DNA of 13,342 nt, taken from contig JAAZKO010000056.1 in assembly GCA_012799795.1 (NCBI GenBank), positions 1 through 13,342 on the forward strand, read 5' to 3'. Below the pieces are notes generated by a model, which saw only the letters and a program-made list of their open reading frames with translations, did no database searches and was not told where the DNA came from. Within the stretch, counting starts at the first letter, position 1. Each line of letters starts with the position of its first letter. Origin of the DNA: Minisyncoccota bacterium (GTDB lineage: Bacteria; Patescibacteriota; Microgenomatia; UBA1400; PJMF01). Below are positions 1-4,634 of this stretch, one piece after another. The position numbers were made by a program, and so were the translations under genes.

Positions 1-1350
1 AGGTGGTTAATTATTGCCATAATCAGTTTTTTAGTTGGTACACTTATTCGCTTCTATTATGGATTAAATACTGATCTATGGAACGATGAAGCTATTTCAT
101 ATTTTATTTCCAGAGATACAACCTGGACTGATTTGTTTTTTTCTAAGGGAAATTATCACGATCTAATGCATCCGCCTCTATATTATATTTTTCTTAAATT
201 AATGCTAATCATCAATGAAGCTGATTGGTGGTTGCGTTTAACAAGTTTAGTTTGGTTTTTCCCAAGTATTTATCTAGTTTATAAAATTGCCTCGTTTTTT
301 AAAAATCGTAAAACTACTTTGCTGGCAATAAGTTTATTTTCACTACATCCATTGTTGATTAATTTAGCTTTTCAGGTGAGATCTTACTCTTTATTGATTT
401 TCTTTATGCTCTTTATAATCTATATGATATGTTCAAACTTTTTTCAGCCAAAACTTTCTAAAACTATTTTCATTGCTTTGTTGTTAAGTATAAGTTTTTT
501 TATTAATTATGGAGCTATTTGGTTAATATTTTCACTATTTTTTTTGGGAATTTATTTATTTTTCAGTGAACAAAAGATTCATAGCAAGAATTTATTTCTT
601 AGTTTGATTTTATTTTTTGTTTTCTCTATTTATCAAATTATTATTTTATTAAACTATTTATTAATAAAAAAAATAGGCTCTCCAATTGCTGGCAGTGTAC
701 CTTATTTTGACATAAATTGGCTTATTTATCATTTGAGAATGTTATTAGGAAATGATTATATTGGTTTTTATTTACCTCTTATTTTAATAATAAATACAAT
801 TAATTTTAAAAAAAATAAATTATTAATTAATCAATTTTTCTTTTTTTCGTTTTTAACCACAGTTCTTTTAGCGATTATTATTTCAATCTTTTTATTTCCA
901 GTTTTTTTAGCTAGGCAATTAGTTTTGTTCAGTATAATTAGTGTTTTTGTTTTTGCACAATTTCATCAAAAGTTACGTCAAGAATTAGTTTTATTTTTAA
1001 CTCTAGTTGTCTATACTATAAATTCGTTAACTGGATATAATTTTTTATTTGCTACAAATATAGAAACTACTATAAAAAACAAAGTACCATCAAATAGCAT
1101 CATTTTACTTTTAGATGATTATGACTCTATTAATTACTACTTAATAGTTAATAGAAATAATTCTTCTATTTATTCAATTAAAAGGTATATTTTTAAAAAT
1201 CAAGATTTAGAGGATAAATTGTTGACTGAATCAATTACCAATGTTTTTTTTATCAAAAATCAATTTATTTCAAATGACGAATTGGAAACAAAAAAATCTT
1301 TGCAAGATAATATCTGTCAAAAATACCATTGTGTAGATTTAGACTTTTAA
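1..1350 (+). CDS. Glycosyltransferase, GT39/PMT-like, polytopic membrane protein (5' end outside window)
   Basis: The frame is open from base 1 and ends at TAA 1348-1350, so this is the C-terminal 449 residues of a gene that starts upstream. No ATG precedes the conserved part, and a start at TTG 133 would cut off a hydrophobic helix and the WNDEA motif (window codons 27-31). That Asp-Glu in a loop after the first helix, followed by HPPLYY (codons 57-62), is the usual pattern of GT39/ArnT/PMT-type transferases, which move a sugar from a polyprenyl-phosphate donor onto protein, lipid or glycan outside the membrane. About ten hydrophobic segments follow, then a short polar tail of about 100 residues. 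The acceptor cannot be predicted. Base composition is much more AT-rich than the genes downstream, with long T runs and many Phe, Leu and Ile codons. This may reflect membrane composition or an accessory origin. It converges with the tmRNA gene. Confidence 0.8.
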   Translation, partial: RWLIIAIISFLVGTLIRFYYGLNTDLWNDEAISYFISRDTTWTDLFFSKGNYHDLMHPPLYYIFLKLMLIINEADWWLRLTSLVWFFPSIYLVYKIASFFKNRKTTLLAISLFSLHPLLINLAFQVRSYSLLIFFMLFIIYMICSNFFQPKLSKTIFIALLLSISFFINYGAIWLIFSLFFLGIYLFFSEQKIHSKNLFLSLILFFVFSIYQIIILLNYLLIKKIGSPIAGSVPYFDINWLIYHLRMLLGNDYIGFYLPLILIINTINFKKNKLLINQFFFFSFLTTVLLAIIISIFLFPVFLARQLVLFSIISVFVFAQFHQKLRQELVLFLTLVVYTINSLTGYNFLFATNIETTIKNKVPSNSIILLLDDYDSINYYLIVNRNNSSIYSIKRYIFKNQDLEDKLLTESITNVFFIKNQFISNDELETKKSLQDNICQKYHCVDLDF

Positions 1351-1384
1351 AAAGTATGGCAACAAGTATTTGTTTAGAAAATTG

Positions 1385-1787
1385 TGGAGATGGCGGGTTT
1401 TGCTCCCGCGTCCGCTAATCAAGCTTTAACGATTTCTACAGATTTAGTTTATTTTCGATTTGAAACAAAAAGTGAATAAACAAACTTTTTTTGTTTCATC
1501 CAGATCTAATTCTTGAGAATAAAGTGATCTGATTCTTTTATTCTTGCCAATCGACTAGGTTGTCACCTAGTGTGAATCGCCGATAAGAACTCATCACTAG
1601 ATGCCTGCATTCGCAATTAAGCGAAAGCTGGAGCAGCTACAAAACCGAAGTCAAAAAGACTGGCGATTTTATTAGCTACTGTTTTTAAACTGTTTTTGAC
1701 AGTTATGATTTAGTGTTGTTTAACATCTTTTCACCAAAGATGATCTGCGATGATCAAAGTTGACTGACGTCAATGCAATACATCCCC
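1385..1787 (-). ncRNA. ssrA: Transfer-messenger RNA (tmRNA, one-piece)
   Basis: This RNA rescues ribosomes stalled on broken mRNAs and adds a degradation tag. On the minus strand it begins GGGGATG (1787-1781), which pairs with CATCTCC (1392-1386) to give the 7-bp acceptor stem with one G-U pair. The discriminator is A (1385) and no CCA is encoded. The T-arm stem is GCGGG/CCCGC (1409-1405 with 1397-1393). A P2-like helix can form between TCAA-CTTT after the D-loop and AAAG-CTTGA before the T-arm. The tag frame runs 1676-1617, about 112 nt from the 5' end. Pseudoknot-type helices lie after the tag, including CTAGGT/ACCTAG around 1555-1570 and a long A-rich/T-rich helix (about 1462-1497). Length is 403 nt, normal for a one-piece tmRNA. 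Oddly, the T-loop is AGCAAAA, not TTCRANN, and the D-loop has GC in place of the usual GG. It lies downstream of comF but has its own promoter. Confidence 0.93.
1617..1676 (-). other. tmRNA tag-peptide reading frame (19 codons plus TAA)
   Basis: Inside ssrA, reading the minus strand from GCT (1676-1674), the frame encodes ANKIASLFDFGFVAAPAFA followed by TAA (1619-1617). The resume codon GCT (Ala) follows an AGTA context similar to the sequence before the E. coli resume codon. The tag is about twice as long as the 10-residue E. coli tag and ends in AFA, not LAA. Mycoplasma tags are also long and end in AFA. The resume codon was chosen by context and by the Ala preference, so the N-terminal end could be off by a codon or two. 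The C-terminal end is fixed by the stop codon. Confidence 0.75.
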
Positions 1788-1803
1788 TGTTAATGAACGT
1801 GTT

Positions 1804-1832
1804 ATTATAGCATTCTCTCTCGAGAAATTCAA
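1804..1832 (-). promoter_or_regulatory. Promoter of ssrA (tmRNA), extended -10
   Basis: On the minus strand, -35 TTGAAT (1832-1827) is followed by a 17-bp spacer and a perfect -10 TATAAT (1809-1804) preceded by TGC, which gives an extended -10. Transcription would start near 1797, leaving a leader of about 10 nt for RNase P to remove before the mature 5' end at 1787. It is the best sigma-70-type promoter in the window, as expected for an abundant RNA. Confidence 0.8.
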
Positions 1833-1848
1833 GTTAATTAATAGATGC

Positions 1849-2520
1849 TTATGATTTAGAAGCTAAAGCCAATACTATTACAGAATTAACTCCATTCTTT
1901 TTTAAAATTTGGCTAGCACTATTGCTAGTAGCTCCAGTAGTGATCACGTCATCAATTAGTAAAATATTTTGCTTAAATAAAGCATTTTGATAAAAAGGAG
2001 AGATAGCAAAACTATTATTTAATCTTTTTAATCTTTGGTTTTTATCAGTAATTTGAGCCTGGGGTTTTGTATTTTTTGTTTTTGTTAATAATTTTAAACA
2101 AGGTTTTTGACTCCACACAGATAATTCTTGAGCTAATAATTGGCTTTGATTGTAGCCTCTTTTTTTTCTTTTCTGAGGATGAATCGGGATAAAGGTGATG
2201 ATATCAATTGTTTGATAATTAATATTGACATGAAAATAAAGCATTTGGGCTAAAAATTTTGCTGCTCGACTATGGTGTTGATATTTAAGCGCTTTAATCA
2301 AAGAGCTAAGTGGTTGTTTAAAAGAAGCCATCACCCTGACTTGGTCAAAATAAACTTGATCAAAATTTTTAGCGAATAGTTGAGAAAAGTCTTCTTGCCA
2401 AAAAAATTCTATCAACTGATAGCAAGACTCACAAAGCATGGGTCCCAATTTTTGGCAGTGTTGACAAAAGTCGGGAAATAAAAAAGCCTGCCAAAATTGA
2501 AAAAAAGAAAATTTTTTCAT
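1849..2520 (-). CDS. comF: ComF-family phosphoribosyltransferase-like protein
   Basis: A 223-residue protein of normal length for ComF/GntX. The N-terminus carries a four-cysteine zinc site, C19-x2-C22 and C30-x2-C33. The central KRGYNQSQLLA (residues 120-130) matches the conserved ComF block RG(Y/F)NQ..LLA. The C-terminus has the PRPP-binding loop LLIDDVITTGATS (187-199), characteristic of type I phosphoribosyltransferases. ComF proteins act in natural transformation together with the ComFA helicase and the ComEC channel, in the cytoplasm or at the inner face of the membrane. The enzymatic substrate, if there is one, is unknown. No Shine-Dalgarno is visible before the ATG at 2520-2518. The gene is divergent from the tRNA-Val operon and lies 61 bases upstream of the tmRNA gene on the same strand, so read-through into ssrA is possible. 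Confidence 0.9.
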   Translation of the reverse strand: MKKFSFFQFWQAFLFPDFCQHCQKLGPMLCESCYQLIEFFWQEDFSQLFAKNFDQVYFDQVRVMASFKQPLSSLIKALKYQHHSRAAKFLAQMLYFHVNINYQTIDIITFIPIHPQKRKKRGYNQSQLLAQELSVWSQKPCLKLLTKTKNTKPQAQITDKNQRLKRLNNSFAISPFYQNALFKQNILLIDDVITTGATSNSASQILKKNGVNSVIVLALASKS

Positions 2521-2589
2521 TAATTATCATTTTAATTTTTGCAACTGACAGATAGATGACTTGCTTCTCTAAAAGTTAAAGCTTTGTTT

Positions 2590-2595
2590 TATAAT
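2590..2595 (+). promoter_or_regulatory. -10 box (TATAAT) for tRNA-Val
   Basis: A perfect TATAAT ends 15 bases before the tRNA 5' end, so transcription would start near 2602 and leave a leader of about 8 nt for RNase P. No convincing -35 sits at 16-18 bp. TTGCTT at 2561-2566 is too far away (23 bp). An overlapping TATAAA (2595-2600) is an alternative. The AT-rich 90-bp gap to comF must also hold the comF promoter, which I cannot place with confidence. Confidence 0.45.
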
Positions 2596-2610
2596 ATAAA
2601 CTTAATCAAC

Positions 2611-2684
2611 GGACAATTAGCTCAGTTGGTTAGAGCGCACGATTCACATTCGTGAGGTCACTGGTTCGAGTCCAGTATTGTCCA
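2611..2684 (+). tRNA. tRNA-Val (anticodon CAC)
   Basis: A full cloverleaf of 74 nt: acceptor GGACAAT/ATTGTCC, D-arm GCTC/GAGC with GG in the loop, anticodon stem CACGA/TCGTG with loop TTCACAT, a 5-nt variable loop, T-arm ACTGG/CCAGT with canonical TTCGAGT loop, and discriminator A. The anticodon at 2644-2646 is CAC, which reads GTG (Val); A35, C36 and A73 agree with valine identity. CCA is not encoded (CTA follows), so a CCA-adding enzyme is needed. It lies only 21 bases upstream of the yqeY start, so the tRNA and that mRNA are probably cut from one transcript. Confidence 0.96.
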
Positions 2685-2705
2685 CTAAGTAAAAAAAGGA
2701 GTGCT

Positions 2706-3140
2706 ATGAGTTTACAAGAACAATTAATGGATGAAATGAAAACGGCGATGAAAGCTAAAGACCTTGTGCGTCTTAATATAATTCGTTTAATCCGTAGTGA
2801 AGTCAAAAATTTTGAAATAGATCACGGATTAGCTGATGATCCGACGGTAGAAAAGCTTATTAAGAAAATGCTTAATCAGCAGTTAGATGCTCTTGAAGAT
2901 TTTAAAAAAGCTGGACGAGAAGATTTGATTAATGAAGCTGAAGCTGAAATTAAGGTTTTGAAATCTTATTTACCAGAACAAGTTAGTGATCAAGAATTAG
3001 AAAAATTTATCCAAGAATTCGTCAATAAAAGTGATCTTAAGGATTTTGGCCCTCTCATGGGGAAAATTACTAAAGAATTAGCTGCCAAAGCTGATGGTTC
3101 GCGTGTTGCTACAATGCTCAAAAAAGTTTTAGCTAATTAA
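2706..3140 (+). CDS. GatB/YqeY domain-containing protein
   Basis: A 144-residue all-helical protein, full length for the free-standing YqeY family, which resembles the C-terminal tRNA-binding tail of the GatB amidotransferase subunit. Typical features are the start SLQEQLMDEMKTAMKAKD, the RLNIIRLIRSEVKNFEID block, the LKSYLPEQVSDQELE segment and the closing GPLMGKITKELAAKADGSRV motif. The ATG at 2706 is chosen because AAGGAG (2695-2700) lies 5 bases upstream and because the open frame further 5' runs into the tRNA. Its cellular role is not established; a link to tRNA or amidotransferase function comes from homology only. Being on the same transcript as tRNA-Val fits a translation-related role but does not prove one. 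Confidence 0.92.
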   Translation: MSLQEQLMDEMKTAMKAKDLVRLNIIRLIRSEVKNFEIDHGLADDPTVEKLIKKMLNQQLDALEDFKKAGREDLINEAEAEIKVLKSYLPEQVSDQELEKFIQEFVNKSDLKDFGPLMGKITKELAAKADGSRVATMLKKVLAN

Positions 3141-3151
3141 AACTTTAGAGC

Positions 3152-3180
3152 TTGCTTTAAGCATCAATTCTTTTTAGAAT
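3152..3180 (+). promoter_or_regulatory. Promoter of the RodZ-like gene, likely giving a leaderless mRNA
   Basis: The -35 TTGCTT (3152-3157), a 17-bp spacer and -10 TAGAAT (3175-3180) place the start of transcription at about 3187-3188, which is the A of the ATG at 3188. The gene has no Shine-Dalgarno, as expected if the message is leaderless. The -10 is also the right arm of a perfect inverted repeat (3166-3181, AATTCT/AGAATT with a TTTT loop). Confidence 0.55.
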
Positions 3181-3181
3181 T
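3166..3181. repeat. Inverted repeat AATTCT-TTTT-AGAATT over a -10 box
   Basis: A perfect 6-bp palindrome with a 4-base loop, directly before the RodZ-like start codon. It overlaps the proposed -10, so it could be an operator or chance in AT-rich DNA. As RNA it is a weak hairpin with no following T tract, so a terminator role for the upstream gene is unlikely. Confidence 0.5.
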
Positions 3182-3187
3182 AGCCTA

Positions 3188-3844
3188 ATGAATCAAACGG
3201 TTAAAACGCAAACAGTGGGCGATTTGTTAACTAAGCATAGAGCTAAAGCTGGTTTTGAATTAGAAGACATTGCCAAGCAAACTTTTATTAAACTTGAATA
3301 TTTACAAGCTATAGAAAAAAATAATTTTGCAAGTTTACCTAATGCTAGTTATGCAAAAGCTTATATTAGTAATTACGCAAAATTATTAAAAGTTAACCCC
3401 CGACCTCTTTTGGAAATTTTACGCCGAGATTATCAGGAGAGCGCTAAAGGCAGATTACTTCCTCGTGAGTTTTTAAAGGATTCATTCAAAAAATCGAATT
3501 TTTTCTCACCAATTCGTCTCACTTTTTCTTTTATTATTGTTGTTTTTTTAAGTTTTTTAATTTATACGGTTTGGCAATGGTATGCATTAAGTCGGCCACC
3601 TCGTCTAGAGGTTTTTCAACCTGAAAATAATCAAGTGACGGCTTCTAGAGTAATAGTTGAAGGACAAACGCTAATAGATGCAATTGTTCTAGTTAATGCT
3701 CAGCCCGTGGCTTTGCAAGCAGGTGGTTTTTTTAACACTGAATTGTATTTTGACATTGAGGGGCCAACAACTATTACCATCAAAGCCACTGACAAACGTG
3801 GTAAAACCAACACAGTGCAAAGAAGTATTCAAGTCGAATTTTAA
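3188..3844 (+). CDS. RodZ-like membrane protein: HTH domain, one TM, Ig-like exterior domain
   Basis: A 218-residue bitopic protein. Residues 10-75 form a Cro/cI-type helix-turn-helix (HTH_25) with the RodZ pattern VGDLLTKHRAKAGFELEDIAKQT, IKLEYLQAIE and AKAYISNYAKLL. A single TM helix lies at about 108-130, preceded by a basic linker. Residues 138-218 form a small beta-rich domain (PRLEVFQPENNQV, IVEGQT, TITIKATDKRGKTN) resembling glucodextranase-B/Ig-like folds that end many RodZ-like proteins. In model bacteria RodZ links MreB to the wall-synthesis machinery, using the HTH domain for protein contact and not DNA binding. No mreB is in the window, so a shape role here is inference. The ATG at 3188 lies just downstream of a well-placed promoter and lacks an SD. 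Confidence 0.8.
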   Translation: MNQTVKTQTVGDLLTKHRAKAGFELEDIAKQTFIKLEYLQAIEKNNFASLPNASYAKAYISNYAKLLKVNPRPLLEILRRDYQESAKGRLLPREFLKDSFKKSNFFSPIRLTFSFIIVVFLSFLIYTVWQWYALSRPPRLEVFQPENNQVTASRVIVEGQTLIDAIVLVNAQPVALQAGGFFNTELYFDIEGPTTITIKATDKRGKTNTVQRSIQVEF

Positions 3845-3869
3845 TTTTCTATTTAATCTGGCTGGTAAA

Positions 3870-3899
3870 TTGTTTTTGCTTATCGTAAAATGGCATTAT
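3870..3899 (+). promoter_or_regulatory. Possible promoter of the YtxG-like gene
   Basis: TTGTTT (3870-3875) and CATTAT (3894-3899) are separated by 18 bp, and TGG before the latter forms an extended -10. The start would fall near 3906, leaving a 12-nt leader that contains AAGAAAG. Both hexamers are only 4/6 matches in AT-rich sequence, so this is tentative. Confidence 0.3.
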
Positions 3900-3917
3900 T
3901 AAGTAAGAAAGTTAATT

Positions 3918-4253
3918 ATGTCAGATATTTTACCTTTGGTGCTCACTATTTCTGTTGCCAGCTTAACTGTGGTGTTAGTAGTTTTAGCTATTAAATTGAT
4001 TATGATTTTGGGACAAGTCCAACAGTCTTTAAAAAAATTTAATTTAGCTGTCGATAAAGCTAATCAAGTAATTGATATCACCCAGGCAAAAATAGAAGGA
4101 ATTCTTAATCCTTTTCATAGCTTGAGCGCTTTTATTACTAATTTTACTGCCGGCTTGAAAATTACTGAGGGTTTCATGAGCTGGTTAAATCGTAATCAAA
4201 ATAAAGAAGTTGAAGTTCTTGAGCGAGAACCAATTAAGCAAAAGAAGAAATAA
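3918..4253 (+). CDS. Small membrane protein, DUF948/YtxG-like
   Basis: A 111-residue protein with one N-terminal TM helix (about residues 5-31), then an amphipathic helical segment (ILGQVQQSLKKFNLAVDKANQVIDITQAKIEGILNP, in two blocks) of the kind seen in DUF948 proteins, and a very charged Lys-rich C-terminus. Assignment to DUF948 rests on this layout and on the next gene: in Bacillus subtilis the DUF948 protein YtxG is encoded next to YtxH. The function is unknown; an envelope or membrane-organising role is only a guess. The start at ATG 3918 follows a weak purine-rich stretch (AAGAAAG). Only 3 bases separate its stop from the YtxH-like start, so the two are almost certainly co-translated. 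Confidence 0.6.
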   Translation: MSDILPLVLTISVASLTVVLVVLAIKLIMILGQVQQSLKKFNLAVDKANQVIDITQAKIEGILNPFHSLSAFITNFTAGLKITEGFMSWLNRNQNKEVEVLEREPIKQKKK

Positions 4254-4256
4254 TTT

Positions 4257-4613
4257 ATGAGCGAAAACAAACAGCAAGGCGGAAGCTTTTTGTCTGGACT
4301 AGCAATTGGATTTTCGCTAGGGGCTTTAATTAGTTATTTTTCTAGTGAAACAGGACAAAAAACATGGAAAAAATTAGCTAAAGATTGGGAAAAGGCTCGT
4401 TTAGATTTATACAAAAAAGGTTTAATTGAGAGTCCTCATTTATCTTTAGAAGAAATTAAGGACAAGTATTATCTGCAATTAAAAAATTCCTTGTTTGAGT
4501 TTAAAGATAATTTGAGCTTGGCTCTGGTAAAATTTGAGCAATCTAAAGATAAAGAAAAAGCTCGTAAACATTCATGGCGAAAACAAAAAAAGAATCAATT
4601 TAAAGGTATTTAG
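4257..4613 (+). CDS. YtxH-like membrane protein
   Basis: A 118-residue protein that begins with a short polar stretch and a Gly-rich TM helix (GGSFLSGLAIGFSLGALISYF, in two pieces; residues 8-28), followed by SSETGQKTWKKLAKDWEKA. This is the hallmark of the YtxH family (a glycine-rich helix, then a T-G-x-K/R-like turn and a long charged amphipathic helix). The C-terminus is strongly basic. YtxH proteins are poorly characterised membrane-associated proteins, often stress-linked in Firmicutes. The ATG at 4257 lies 3 bases after the upstream stop with only weak purines (AAGAAG) before it, which points to translational coupling. Confidence 0.7.
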   Translation: MSENKQQGGSFLSGLAIGFSLGALISYFSSETGQKTWKKLAKDWEKARLDLYKKGLIESPHLSLEEIKDKYYLQLKNSLFEFKDNLSLALVKFEQSKDKEKARKHSWRKQKKNQFKGI

Positions 4614-4619
4614 TTTGGC

Positions 4620-4628
4620 TGTTATAAT
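4620..4628 (+). promoter_or_regulatory. Extended -10 promoter of alaS, likely giving a leaderless mRNA
   Basis: TGT followed by a perfect TATAAT (4623-4628) makes a consensus extended -10. The -35 position (TTAAAG, 4600-4605, 17-bp spacer) is poor, which extended -10 promoters tolerate. Only six bases (4629-4634) separate the -10 from the ATG at 4635, so transcription should begin at or within a base or two of the A of the start codon. No Shine-Dalgarno is present. Confidence 0.6.
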
Positions 4629-4634
4629 AATTTC

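Noticed and set aside
133..135. TTG 133 as the true start of the glycosyltransferase
   Set aside because: The frame is open to base 1 and the upstream codons encode a TM helix and the WNDEA motif expected in the family.
1361..1374. AACAA-GTAT-TTGTT hairpin as an ssrA or glycosyltransferase terminator
   Set aside because: The stem is five weak pairs. The nearest T run on the minus strand is about 7 bases further on and there is none on the plus strand.
2523..2534. Leaderless promoter for comF (TAAAAT or GATAAT before ATG 2520)
   Set aside because: No matching -35 at 16-18 bp, and such hexamers are common in this AT-rich gap.
2652..2705. N-terminal extension of the YqeY protein from an earlier ATG
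   Set aside because: These 18 codons lie within and just after tRNA-Val, while ATG 2706 has AAGGAG at the right distance and gives the family's normal N-terminus.
3696..3902. 68-codon + strand frame across the end of the RodZ-like gene
   Set aside because: Most of it overlaps the RodZ-like gene in another frame, and its predicted product resembles no family.
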